In this document: positions 1-10,889 of the stretch, piece by piece
Layout: the number at the start of each line of letters is the position of its first letter
Position numbering within the stretch: the stretch's first letter is position 1
Translations under genes and position numbers: made by a program
The notes under the pieces: model-generated
The model's database searches: none
The model's input: only the letters and a program-made list of their open reading frames with translations
What the model was told of the DNA's origin: nothing
NCBI GenBank assembly: GCA_052258065.1
Contig: JBQQPY010000002.1
Span: 682,001-746,000 of the forward strand
Length of the DNA: 64,000 bases
DNA from: JBQQPY01 sp052258065
GTDB taxonomy: Bacteria > Pseudomonadota > Gammaproteobacteria > Enterobacterales > Enterobacteriaceae
Direction of reading: 5' to 3'

Positions 1-3000
1 CTTGCGGTGCTGGCTTTTCTCGTTTTTTCTCTCCTACCGGGCGCAGAGATAACCTAGCCAAACGCCGTTTTGCCGAGCAAGGCCGCTAAGAATCTAAGCA
101 TTGCGCCAGCCAGAGCACTAATCTGGCTGGCTATTGCATGACGAGTCGGTCTGCTCTCGTGCCGGTTGCGCTCCCATCGCTTAACTGAGCAATTCAGCCA
201 ACCGGTCGAACCGGATAGCCTCGCTCTTGCCCTATCCAGCAGGCCCAGGCACAACGCTAAAGAAGGATCACACTAACACCAAGCCCTAAAGCTCAGATCG
301 CTCAAAAAGTCTGCTAGCCTAGACGGTCAAGCTGATTTTCTAAGGTATTTACCTGAAGACCAAGACCGTGCATAAAGGCGCCGACCGTCCATCCTATACC
401 GAACAGGCTGTGACCAAACGACCGCGCCTGCCGGGGGCAATCTGCCCAGCAGGTCAATAATTACGGAGGCGTTGACTGTTTTCTGCCATCGGTTATTCAT
501 GTTGTAAATCAAGCGCCGACAGGCTTTTCAATTACAGTAGCGAAAACGGTTTGTTGAAGTTGCCCAAGCATTCAGAGCCTGGCAGCGTAGCAATTTAAAC
601 TCCACTATTACTAGTGCATATACTAACTCTGAGTCCTTAGCCATCTGCACTGCTTTCTCTGTAGCCAATTCGGAATCTCTTTAACAGTTAATAGCTGCAG
701 GATGACGTCTGTATCCCGCCGTTCATCGTCATCGCTGCCGGTAACCAGGCTGGCGGCCAGAATCAGTTTGCCATACATCAATTCGCTAGCTACCCTGGCA
801 ATATCCGGCGACATAACTTTAACTTCGTAGACTGCTGCTAAGGTTTTCTTGCTGTAGGTAATGCTCGCGCTCCTTACTCCAAGCGCTGTCTACGAATAGC
901 GGCGAATTTAGCGGAAAGGTCTCCAGCGTCGGTCAGAGACTCTTTCACGATGCTCCAGGCATTGCTTATCATATGCCTTTCTCTAGAATCAACTTTATAC
1001 TCCAGCGTAACATCATTCTAGCTGTTGATAACTTCTATGCTCATGTTAACTCTGTGCCGGAATTTGCATTCCAGCGTAGCGGCACAGAGCGTCGATTTGT
1101 AGTCATCAACTCCCTGAAAAATCACTTTCTAGCGATTTTCCTTGGAGGAGGAGGGGGAATAGCTTTCCGTTATCATTTAGTATTCCGAGGCGTTAACCCA
1201 AAAAAAATAGCCGTGCCCTAGTGTTGCAGTGTGCCAAATACCGTGATACTCGTGATAAAATATACCGGATCTGCTGTGCGAAAAGACGAAATTGGTTGAA
1301 TGCATGCATCTTACACAGAAAATCTAGCCGGTTGCGGTTGCATTTATTGCGCTCGACAATCAGGCTATCGCGGAAAGCTTGAAATTTTTAATTAGCCCTC
1401 CTATTGGTTTCCAGCGCGGCGACCTTATCCGCCTAGCTTTTTATCGTGGCCAGAGCAGACAGTGTGGCAGTAGCGACTTCATTCGTTACCTAGCCACTCT
1501 CCGGCAGCGTAAGACCCGGCGCGCCCAGCAGCGCTTTTGATAATTAATTAGGATATTTAATACTTAACGCCTGGTATAAATCTTTGTCTCTCAGCGCGGC
1601 CATCAGGTACATGCCCGTCAGACCGGTCTAGCTGGTAATGGCTAAAATTCTTAGCTCAAGGTGTTTACCGGCGCGCGCGTTATGGCCCATCACCGGCAAA
1701 ATACGGAAACTCACCGATTTTCAAGCGCTCAAGCGCTCAAGCGCCGCTGGATTCTGGTCTGTCTTCACACAAATCCCCAATTATCGTTCTAGCGAAATAG
1801 GCCTGTGTTGTAGAGATAAAGCCAGGCACGGGAACCGCTTTCTTTTTAAACAGCTTCTGGTGGTGATATAGCTAACCGACTTAAAAATGATTACAGTCAA
1901 TGCCTTGATATATAGCAAAGAAACATGGCAGGCTGCTATTAACATAATGTCGTCTAAATATAATGAGTGAATCTACTTTTCTCTACCAGACGGTTAAAGG
2001 CAGCATCGTTGATCAGCCAGGAATCGTCGGGCGTCTCTAGGGCGACCGTCACGCCTCCGGACATAACCGGCAGGCATCAAAGATGCCGTGATAAAACGCG
2101 AGAGCAGCGCGGTGTTAAGCGCCGCATAGACTGTCTTAGAAACAAGAGGTTTTCGTATTACCGCCAGTGGCGTGTTAAAAATATTTTTTGATGCAGCTCT
2201 CTTACGATTTCTCCGTGATGATCGCGCAGCAGAGCGCACAGGCGTTTATTGGTGCAGGATTTTAGACAGACGTTGCGCCCGAACGTCGTGGATATTCTTC
2301 GCTGGGAGGCCGATCGCATAAACGGGCGGCTCTAGATGTTAGACGGCCTCAGACGCATCCTAGATTCTAGGTTTGCCGCTTCACTGATGAATAGCTACTT
2401 GCAGCACATTGTTTCGATACACGTCACGCCATCACTCGGATCCTCACCCAGTGAACACATCACCCTCGCGGAGGGTGCCAGTGGCCGAATTATATTTCAC
2501 TTTATTGAGATTTTAGTAAGCCTTATCCCACAGTAGAAGCTTGCGGCTTTGTCGACAAGCTAGGAAGTGCAGCCACATCCTCAGGCAACAATGCGATCCC
2601 GAGTTTAGTGAGACCTGGTGTTATGGTGCTTATTACTGTCAGCATGCAGCAGATTTTTTGCTTATCGCCAGCGGACGAGCCGGTGCTTGCCCAGTCTTCG
2701 CCTGTACCGCACGAGCGATAGCGTACGGTAAAATCCTAGCGTGTAAATGCCCTTTCCGGCGCGCCGGCGTGCATAATATACATGACTCATAGCAAAAAAC
2801 TCAATTGATGTGCTGGAATATTATTTGCCCCCAGCACTGCTTTAAGCATAACCGCATCTTTAAGGCGTTTGCTGATTACTTTATGATCAAGACCGAACGC
2901 CGTCATGCCGGAATTCTACGCAAGCCTCTATCTCATGTACATCATGGGTGTGTAGCCACGCGTCTTCTTCCCTGACGCGCAGACTTCACTTATCCAGAGA

Positions 3001-3500
3001 GCGTTTTGATCTGATAAGGCACGCACCTGATAGCGGCAGTTAAACACGTTAGGTGAGGTAATGACTTTGCCACCAGAGCTCACTCTCACCGGAAATACCT
3101 ATGGCGGCAGCAATCGCCGATAAATCCGCTTTTTAGCTTTTTTAACCGTGACTGTCTCCACAAACTGTGGTGGCGCAGGCAAGGTCTATGCAAGGTCTTT
3201 TTTCTGATAATTAGTCAGCTATCGGGTTAACAGTTTACTGACCCGTCACTTATTGCTGATATAACTCGCTTTGATAAATCTAGATATGATAATCCCTCAC
3301 TGCCCAGTTTCGCGCGCTATCTGCGCCTGGATTAGCTGACCTGAATGTTTCTTCCTTGAAAGAAAGTGCTTGTGTATTTTAGTAAACCATTCGATTGGCA
3401 GAAATGGCTTTTTACAGCAGCGCCCTGCATGCTGCTGCGCTTCTAAATGCCGCCGGTACGCACAGATTCTTGGCTAAGTTCCTTTTAGGAGTCATTTTCA
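1..3500. other. Eroded former coding DNA, no recognisable gene
   Basis: This stretch is visibly richer in G and C than the intergenic DNA elsewhere in the window, yet all six frames are broken by stops and the longest open frames are about 60-90 codons. That pattern fits old genes that lost function and accumulated stops. Short peptides can be read on both strands, for example the minus strand around 620-815 and 1994-2239, but I could not match any to a family. A phage or plasmid origin is possible but not supported by a motif I can name. I saw no tRNA, no IS terminus and no usable start with a ribosome binding site. Confidence 0.5.
1721..1744. repeat. Three tandem copies of an 8-mer (TCAAGCGC)
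   Basis: Three perfect copies of TCAAGCGC lie head to tail inside the eroded stretch. No open frame or regulatory signal is attached. It is most simply replication slippage in unconstrained DNA. Confidence 0.7.
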
Positions 3501-4401
3501 ATTGCAATAATTTATCTTGATAAGTAAAATACGGCTTCCCATTGAAAGGGGAGTCGGCCGAAATACTTCAGACTCAGAGCTACACGTAGTAAAAATCTTC
3601 GTCCTTTAGGCTACAGATATCGACAGAAGTCTAAAAATAGATTATAAATCAAAATTTTATAGCAATAATCTTCGACAGAACTGCCTATTTTACAAGGATC
3701 CCTAACTTTTATAGATGTCTATGCTTTTAGGACAGAGAGGATGTCAAGATAAAATAGCACTAACCTTATGTTTTTAAGCTGTTGTTGTACTCGGCGATCC
3801 GATTGAAACTGCTACTCAGGTAGCAGAATGTAGCCGATGAGTTAAATCACTATGAGTGGCAATCAGCGCATCCACGGAAATATCTTCGTTCCGCTCGTTC
3901 CAGTGAATATACCGCGTAATTAGCTTAAAACCTTAAAGTAACTCTCGGCTAGCATACATGAGCTAGAGACCAAGCCAGAGTAGCACCTAGTTTTTGCACA
4001 TCACTAAGCTTTACGCATATATTGTATTGACCAAACCTAACTGCCTTAGCTAAGAATACTCATTCTAAGTTTCCATAAAAATGTTACTGTTTAGTTCTAT
4101 AAAGAATTAGATCTTTAAAATCGCCCGTGTTAAATGTCTCATTACCAGCAAAGTTAAAAAAGGGAAGCAGTCAGAATTTCGCGCTTCCTTTCGGACGTCT
4201 GACATAAATATGCGCTAGTAGCACGGGTCTGCCTACTTGGAACAGTATTACCTGGCGTCCATCTCCACCGTCATGGCATTCCTACGCTTTTCACTTGCAG
4301 TCTTATTTTAGACTACCTTGCTCAAGGAGGTCTCGTTTATGTCTTTTACCACAATGAAATAAACGCATAGCAAATGAAACGGCGCTAGACCGCCCCGCTT
4401 G

Positions 4402-4426
4402 CACGATTTCCATCGTGAAATTTTTT
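4402..4426 (+). terminator. Weak terminator-like hairpin
   Basis: A 6-bp perfect stem (CACGAT / ATCGTG) with loop TTCC is followed by AAA and then a run of six T on the plus strand. The stem is short and only half GC, and no gene lies just upstream, so it may be a chance structure or the leftover terminator of a lost gene. Confidence 0.25.
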
Positions 4427-4471
4427 CAGTTTTTAGGTTAACACATTACTCCGTCAGCCAGTGCCATATCT

Positions 4472-4497
4472 GGGCCTTGGGCCTTGGGCCTTGGGCC
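4472..4497. repeat. Heptamer tandem repeat (GGGCCTT x3 plus GGGCC)
   Basis: Three perfect GGGCCTT units and a partial fourth lie in otherwise AT-rich DNA. There is no coding frame across it. Slippage in noncoding DNA is the simplest reading. Confidence 0.75.
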
Positions 4498-4869
4498 GAT
4501 AGGAAAATTATTTGGCATGATACATAAAATCAGTGCTAAAAAACAAGGCAGAGATTCACAGAAAACTCAACTTGAGAAAGGCTTATAAGCGAATGCGGAA
4601 GGAAGAGGATTTTTAATTTTTTTAAAACTGATTATGCTATCTTTATGTCAGCAGAGTGATAACTTGCGTGACGAAATCAGCTAACACATTATACAGGATA
4701 TAGCTTTACGTGATAACTTTGTGGGAGTGCAAAAATTTTTAGAGAAGATGGCTCCTATTACGCTCTTCACGGGTGCTTTAGACCTTTTCTGTCCAAAAGA
4801 TAGAGAGAGAAGGGCTCGAATAAATGTCAATCAATCCGAGATCATTCTCAATACCAAACACTGTTAATG

Positions 4870-5125
4870 AGCAGACATACTTTCCTTCTAGGCTAAAAAT
4901 GCAATTGTTTTTTATCTTCAGCCTTATTTACCTGATTTAAATCTTATCAATATAGCATTTCTCAAGCTGAAATCGCCACTCAGAAAGTCTGTAGTAAAAC
5001 TGTTGATTCGCTGTCGCATGCAATCGCTCTAGCTATATACTATATAAGGTAATTTTCCATAAAGCTTGCGATAATTTTTTTCGCAGCAGGATGTGAACCG
5101 GAATAGATGAAAGGTGTTCTAGCTG
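4870..5125 (+). mobile_element. IS630-like type A remnant, 3' end of transposase
   Basis: Plus-strand translation around 4915-5035 reads as the C-terminal part of an IS630/Tc1-mariner type transposase, with the characteristic YLPDLNLIN stretch (family form YSPDLNPIE) followed by a short helical tail. It is then broken by stops. The same segment recurs at about 55285-55390 in the same orientation and, inverted, near 54840-55010 and 57935-58130. Only the 3' third is present and it cannot be active. Confidence 0.6.
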
Positions 5126-5144
5126 AGCTATATGGGTTATCGGG

Positions 5145-5360
5145 TTATTTTTTGACAAGCGGAATGCTGAAGCGCTTATTAAATCGTTCAACACGACCGC
5201 CGGTATCAACAATACGTTGTTCGCCAGTATAAAACGGATGGCAAGCGCCGCATACGTCTAGGTTCAGGTTGTAGCCCAACGTAGAGTGAGTCTTCATGAC
5301 ATTACCGCACGAACAAGTTGCAGTAATCTCTACGTATTTCGGGTGGATATCTTTTTGCAT
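5145..5360 (-). CDS. rpmE: 50S ribosomal protein L31
   Basis: This 71-residue protein is the zinc-binding form of ribosomal protein L31, which sits at the central protuberance of the large subunit and helps bridge the subunits. The zinc ligands are visible as C16, C18, C37 and C40, within CSC and CGAC. The rest matches E. coli RpmE almost residue for residue, including the C-terminal RFNKRFSIP. The length is normal (E. coli has 70). The gene is divergent from priA, as in E. coli. The ATG at 5358-5360 is preceded on the minus strand by GAGG at a suitable distance. Immediately downstream lies IS630-like debris, so the original 3' flank is lost. No zinc-free paralogue (ykgM type) is seen in the window. 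Confidence 0.97.
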   Translation of the reverse strand: MQKDIHPKYVEITATCSCGNVMKTHSTLGYNLNLDVCGACHPFYTGEQRIVDTGGRVERFNKRFSIPLVKK

Positions 5361-5559
5361 GGGAAACCTCTTCGTAAGGCTGAAGCGCTATCTAATCTAC
5401 TTTAGCCAGACTCTACACGAATGGAGTTTATCGCTGTAACGTGGGATCATATCAAAGTCTGAAATTATAAAGAATGCTGCCAATCTTTGCAAACATAATC
5501 CCTACCTCAAAGGTAATACAGTGTACACTATCAGCGTTTTTGACACTCAGGATAGATCC

Positions 5560-7755
5560 ATGCCTGTTGTAAACGTCGCGTTACCGGTGCCACTGGCTCG
5601 GACTTTTGATTATCTTTTACCTGCTAACGCCGCGCCAGCAGTTGGGGGACGGGTTCGGGTTCCGTTCGGTAAACGCCAAGCCATTGGTATCGTCACCGTC
5701 ATCCTTGAGCACAGTCGCGTTGCCCTAGACAAATTGAAGCCCATCAGCGAGGTGCTCGACAGAGAGTCGCTCTTTCCCGACAGTCTCTGGCGTATACTAA
5801 ACTGGGCTATCGGCTACTACCATTATCCCGCGGGTGAAGTGCTATTCCATGCCTTGCCGATCCTCCTGCGTCAGGGCAAGCCAGCTAAGATAACGCCGCT
5901 ATGGCAGTGGTTCGCTACAGAACAGGGACACAGCACGCTGCCCGATAGCCTGAGGCGGGCTCCCAAACAGCAACAGGCACTGTCAGCGCTGCTGCGCGGA
6001 CCGGTCTATCGTCACCAGATTGGAGAGTTGCTGCTTACCGAACCCGCGCTGCAAGCGCTGCGTGCTAAAGGACTATGCGATCTTCGGCCCCAGGCGGTAG
6101 ATGCAGGCCACTGGCGGCATAGGTTCAGCGTTAACGGCGAACGGCTGCAGCTGAATACCGAACAGACTACTGCTGTCAGCGCTATTCGCAGCGAAGACGA
6201 TCGATTTGCTGTCTGGCTGCTGGCTGGCGTTACGGGCTCCGGTAAGACCCAGGTTTATCTAACAGTGCTGGAAAATATTCTGGCTAAAAGGCAGCAGGCG
6301 CTGGTGCTAGTGCCGGAAATCGGCCTGACACCACAAACTATCGCTCGCTTTCGCAAGCGCTTCGATGTGTCGGTAGAAGTCCTGCATTCGGGGCTGAGCG
6401 ATAGCGAACGGCTGTCAGTCTGGCTTAAAGCGCGACACGGCGAATGCGCTATCGTTATCGGCACTCGGTCGGCGCTATTTACCCCCTTTGCACAGCTGGG
6501 ACTCATCGTCATCGACGAGGAGCACGATAGTTCTTATAAGCAACAGGAAGGATGGCGCTATCACGCCCGCGACCTGGCAGTTTTTCGTGCGCGAGAAGAA
6601 AATATACCGATAGTTCTCGGGACCGCTACGCCGTCTCTCGAAACCCTTTATAATGTGCAACAGAAAAAATACCGCCAGCTTACCTTAACGAAGCGCGCCG
6701 GCAGAGCTCAGCCAGCGCGCCAGCAGTTGCTGGACATGAAAGGGCAGCCTCTGATACATGGTCTTTCAACGCCGCTGCTGGATAAAATGCGCGAGCATTT
6801 GCGGGCCGGCAATCAGGTGATGCTGTTTCTTAATCGACGCGGATTCGCGCCGGCACTGCTTTGCCATGAGTGCGGCTGGATCGCCGAATGCCAACGTTGC
6901 GATCACTACTATACGCTACATCAGCATCAGTGCCAATTGCGCTGTCACCACTGCGACAGCCAGCGCCCAATTCTGCATCAATGCTCACAGTGCGGCTCAA
7001 CCCAATTGCTCGCGGTCGGGTTAGGAACCGAAAGGCTGGAAGCAGCACTGACGCCGCTCTTTCCATCCGTGCCGGTGACACGTATTGACCGCGATACCAC
7101 GGCGCACAAAGGCGCGCTTGAAGACTATCTGATCCAAGTGCAGCGCGGCGGCGCGCGAATTTTAATCGGTACCCAAATGTTAGCGAAAGGGCACCATTTT
7201 CCGGATGTTACACTCGTATCGCTGCTAGACGTGGACGGCGCGCTATTCTCTAGCGATTTCCGCGCCACTGAACGTTTCGCCCAGCTTTATACTCAGGTTG
7301 CCGGCCGCGCCGGCCGCGCCAGTAAACAAGGGGAGGTCTTGTTGCAAACCCACCATCCCGAGCATCCCTTGTTGCAAACGTTACTGCATCACGATTATAT
7401 GAACTTCGCTAATGAAACGCTGGAGGAACGCCGCCAGGCAGGTCTGCCTCCTTTTACTAATCATATCTTGTTTCGCGCGGATGATTACGACAATCGTCAA
7501 GCGCGGCTATTTCTTGATCAATTACGCCAACTGCTGGACGCTAGCCCGCTGCGTGATAAGGCTCTATGGCTTACAGGACCGAGCTCTGCGCTGACACCCA
7601 AGCGCAGCGGACGTTTTCGCTGGCAGTTGCTCTTATCACACCCGTCGCGTGCACAACTGCAACGCCTAGTCGCCGACAGTTTCCTGCTGATAGGTAGCCT
7701 GTCCCAAGCGCGCAAGGTCAAATGGTCGTTAGATGTAGATCCTCTCGACAGCTGA
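5560..7755 (+). CDS. priA: Primosomal protein N', replication restart helicase
   Basis: PriA is the 3'-to-5' DNA helicase that recognises stalled or collapsed forks and reloads the replisome. The start is taken at ATG 5560, giving 731 residues (E. coli 732). The GTG 39 bases upstream keeps the frame open but adds 13 residues without homology, whereas MPVVNVALPVP aligns with the E. coli N terminus. Visible features are the N-terminal DNA-binding domain (about 1-105), Walker A GVTGSGKT at 223-230, the DEEH box at 319-322, and a zinc-binding cysteine-rich insert from C435 to about 480. The conserved helicase C-terminal motifs include GTQMLAKGHHFP and QVAGRAGRA. Downstream genes of the E. coli locus (cytR, ftsN, hslVU) are absent and replaced by IS debris. 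Intact and probably essential for a genome with limited repair. Confidence 0.97.
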   Translation: MPVVNVALPVPLARTFDYLLPANAAPAVGGRVRVPFGKRQAIGIVTVILEHSRVALDKLKPISEVLDRESLFPDSLWRILNWAIGYYHYPAGEVLFHALPILLRQGKPAKITPLWQWFATEQGHSTLPDSLRRAPKQQQALSALLRGPVYRHQIGELLLTEPALQALRAKGLCDLRPQAVDAGHWRHRFSVNGERLQLNTEQTTAVSAIRSEDDRFAVWLLAGVTGSGKTQVYLTVLENILAKRQQALVLVPEIGLTPQTIARFRKRFDVSVEVLHSGLSDSERLSVWLKARHGECAIVIGTRSALFTPFAQLGLIVIDEEHDSSYKQQEGWRYHARDLAVFRAREENIPIVLGTATPSLETLYNVQQKKYRQLTLTKRAGRAQPARQQLLDMKGQPLIHGLSTPLLDKMREHLRAGNQVMLFLNRRGFAPALLCHECGWIAECQRCDHYYTLHQHQCQLRCHHCDSQRPILHQCSQCGSTQLLAVGLGTERLEAALTPLFPSVPVTRIDRDTTAHKGALEDYLIQVQRGGARILIGTQMLAKGHHFPDVTLVSLLDVDGALFSSDFRATERFAQLYTQVAGRAGRASKQGEVLLQTHHPEHPLLQTLLHHDYMNFANETLEERRQAGLPPFTNHILFRADDYDNRQARLFLDQLRQLLDASPLRDKALWLTGPSSALTPKRSGRFRWQLLLSHPSRAQLQRLVADSFLLIGSLSQARKVKWSLDVDPLDS

Positions 7756-7899
7756 TGACGCGGGTTTTTCAATCGCGCTGCGGCAATAAGGCAAATATTA
7801 AGACCTGCGCGAAATTGACCTCAGCGCATTAACGTCAGATCTAATATAAAAGAGAGTCCGTTGCGCATGAAGAAGGCTCCGAATATCAAGATATCATAG

Positions 7900-8770
7900 A
7901 CTGCAATGAAGTTTTATTACCCAACACTCATTAAAGCAATTTCTAATTGCAAATTAAGATATATAGATGCAGCTTGACTGCAATTTCTTAAACAGAATGG
8001 AATAGTGGCTTTGCAGCACATCCTTCGGTCATCAAGCTGCTCAACTATATCATTTATTTATAAGCGCATCAGTGGTCTAAGACATCGCTCTATATGATAT
8101 TAAGCTCTGCACATAAGCGTTTGCATTCATGTTTCTCGGTACCTAAGTGTTTTCTCTAACTAAAAAGCCGATCTCTAAATTCTTTGCTATTTTTTGCAAG
8201 TACCTGATGAATAGCTATGCCAAATGCGTGACCATGATCCCCGAGAAACATCGCGCATTTTTGCTATCTTGATTTTTGTAGAAAGGAATAAAAATCCACC
8301 GATGCGGTAAATCTATGCTCACGCAAAGATAACGTCGTCAAGTTTTATTTAGCATTTGTGGAAGAAATGAATATGCAGTCTCATAGAGTTTAAGCGCTTT
8401 GTGTTTTGGTTTTGTGTTTTCTTCTTTATTTCGCGCAGACGCTCTTAAACCATGCTTACATAAAGGCAGTCCAGGCCAGATCGAGATACGGCGGAGTTCA
8501 AGAATTCGCATAAGAACACTAACAGCTTATCCAGTAAGAGAAACAGCGTCTTACGCAGGGAACGGCTATTTGATCCGGCAATAGCCCTGCCTGCAAGCGA
8601 TGTGAAATGTGACTATAATCCTCAAAATCATATTGTTTTTGCCATTTAGAAACGGTTAGTTCAGAGACAGCTAAAACTTAGCGCAAATAGATATGGACTA
8701 GTTGCTTGCCTGAAGAGCACCTATGATTTGAGCTATTTTAGTTGCTTAACTATAGAGCCTAATTATTTCG
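7900..8770 (-). mobile_element. IS481-like remnant, near full length, degenerate
   Basis: This stretch is homologous over nearly its whole length to the copies at 12050-12760, 37870-38480 and 53350-54200. In the best readable copy (53435-53855, minus strand) the translation shows IS481-type transposase signatures, including a KYLLKI/YLFMG segment and RPQTNGMVKRFN near the C terminus. Here every frame is interrupted, so the element is dead. It fills most of the gap between priA and the glycosyltransferase fossil. Confidence 0.6.
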
Positions 8771-8841
8771 TACAATTTACTTCGGAATAGGCCAAGCAAA
8801 ATTCCGCAGCGCCAGCGGCGCGATAGCATAGGGAGCCTTGC

Positions 8842-10685
8842 CTATTGCCCTCGCCGTATCTGATAAAGAACAAACAGACGATCGTCTGCCGGGCGCTGGC
8901 CAGACCAAATCCGCCGCCAATCCGGCGCCGCTGGAGAAATAGGAGCTTCCCGCGACTGCTGCACCAGCAGATAATTGCAGTTAAGCGCGGCCTCATTAAA
9001 GCGCCCTCGTTCCCCCTGGCCTGAGTGGCCAGCATAAATACGCCGGCCCGCCACGCCGGTCAAATAATGCAACATACCGAGCTCCGACTCGCCTAGGCCG
9101 TCGGTCGCTATGCAGCGAGGTGACATCAATAACGGTCGCAACTGCACGAAGGGCTGATGATAACTGCGCGCAGCGTCCAGCCAGGGTAGGAATAACAGCA
9201 GCGCGACGCTCCAGACGGTCGTCATACCAGAAGCCCAGGAGCAGAGTATATCTGCTTTATGGCGGCAGATTACGCCTGCCCACAACAGCAGTGCCAGGCA
9301 GGCAAACCCGAGACTGAGCTTATCTGGGATAAGCCAGAAGGGAACGGGCAACTGGCTGTCGATTTTGGGCCAAAGGCTCTCTAGGAGTCGCGGCTTACCG
9401 AGCTGGTATAACTGCAGCGCGGTGACAATTATGATCAACAGTAGAAAAAGAAACAATCCGTCCAACGCGCGAGCTACCAGCCGTTGCCACGGCTGGCCTG
9501 CCGGTAGCAATCCAAGCGCAAGCATCGTCATGGGAGGCAAAAAGGGCATCAGGTAGATATCGCGCATGGATCCTGATGATAACAGAGTCGCCAGGCCGAC
9601 CGCTAGATAAATAGCCGCCACGCTCCGCGCGGGTAACGGCGGAAGAGCACCGCCAGCGCGCCCTTTCTAAAGCGCAACGAGCGCGCGCGGCGCGCTAGCA
9701 CGAGAAGACCGGCCGTCCCACTTTTTACTAACAGCAGAGAGGCGGGCGCGCCGGCTAGGACAACGGCATATAGCCTGTCCAAAAGTGGATTATCGTGGCC
9801 GCCCAGCGAGCTAAAGCCAGCAAAACGGCCGACATTATTGAACCAGAACCATTCATAAAATAAGTCTGGCGACGCGCAATACAGCGCTAGCGGCCAGGGC
9901 ACCGCAAAGGGCAGTAACGCTAGGCCTGCGCACAGGATAAATGCGGCACCGCGCCGTCCGCGTAGCGGCGGCAACCACGGCAGGCAGCAGACCCAAACCG
10001 TGAACAGGACACCCGGCACTAGCAGCCCTTTCGACAACAGCGCAATGCCGCTGCCCGCGCCAAAGATGGCACCACACACTAATGCTCGTTTATAGGACGG
10101 CGCGTTCCTGTATGAGACGGCAGCAATCAATGCTGCTAGCGCCACCATCGCACCGGCTAATTGTCCAAGATCGGCGGTAAATTTATGAATGTGCTCGGCA
10201 AGGCCCAGATTGGTTACCAACATGGCTATACCGTAAAAACGCCAGACCGGAGCCGAGAATGTCGGCTGACAAATTTCGCTGTACAATGTCTTCAGACCGC
10301 AGCAAAACCCCCAGAGCGTGAGCATGAGGCAAGCAAGTACCGCTAAGCGCGCCGCTTCATGGGGCGCTAGCCAGGGGAATAGTCGCACGCATAGCGCCCC
10401 CAACCAGAAGAACAGCGGAGGTTTTTCTATAAAAGGATCGTCGCCGATGTGGGGAATAAGCCAGCGATCGTGGCTGACAGCGTTCCAGGTTATAGCAAAG
10501 GAATAGGGTTCATCCGCTTTCCAGGGATAGCGGCCAAAGGTTCCTACCAGCAGATATACGGTCAACAGGCCATAGACGCTAGCGCGCCGCGCAGATAGCC
10601 GCCACGGAGCGCTTGTTAGCGGCATAAAGCGATCGATCCACGATAAACAAAGGCGTAGCAGCAGCGTTAAACGAAGAAATTTCAT
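8842..10685 (-). pseudogene. ArnT-like (GT-C) inner-membrane glycosyltransferase, frameshifted
   Basis: Two adjoining minus-strand frames, 10685-9603 (360 residues) and 9621-8842 (259 residues), read as the two halves of one polytopic glycosyltransferase of the ArnT/PMT type. Such enzymes move a sugar from a polyprenyl-phosphate donor onto lipid A or another envelope acceptor. The first half carries the acidic first periplasmic loop motif ADEP, then IEKPPLFFWL and many membrane helices. The second half resumes with RDIYLMPFLPP, the segment that follows helix 8-9 in the family. The break lies near 9637-9645, where adding one C (minus-strand reading) would restore a continuous frame, giving roughly 610 residues. 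E. coli ArnT is 550, and similarity to it is moderate, so the exact acceptor is unknown. It could be a recent pseudogene or carry a sequencing error. Confidence 0.65.
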
Positions 10686-10889
10686 GGATGCTGTCGCAAT
10701 TTATTGTTGTAGCTCATTGTGCAAGCGTGAATGACATCTTCGTCAGGGTGCCCACTTTATAATATTGCTATCTTGCCGGAGGATGGAAAGCGGAAGCCTA
10801 ACCTTGTGCTCTTAAACAAGGCATTACAGTAGCGACAATGACTACTTCATCGGCGTGCTGCATCATAACTGGCATTGTATCACATATTA

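Larger units (their letters stand above)
3501..4860. other. AT-rich intergenic DNA without a gene
   Basis: Base composition turns clearly AT-rich here. I found no open frame with a plausible ribosome binding site apart from a very short frame opening at 4339 after AAGGAGG, which stops after seven codons. The stretch contains one terminator-like hairpin and one heptamer tandem repeat, listed separately. Some of it may be IS-derived but is too diverged for me to assign. Confidence 0.4.

Noticed and set aside
5085..5140. tRNA-like D-arm (TAGCTCAGCTAGAACACC on the minus strand)
   Set aside because: No cloverleaf can be closed, there is no acceptor stem, and the same sequence context recurs at 55320-55395 as part of an IS630-like remnant.
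5521..5559. GTG start for priA 13 codons upstream
   Set aside because: The added residues have no counterpart in PriA, whereas ATG 5560 aligns with the E. coli start.
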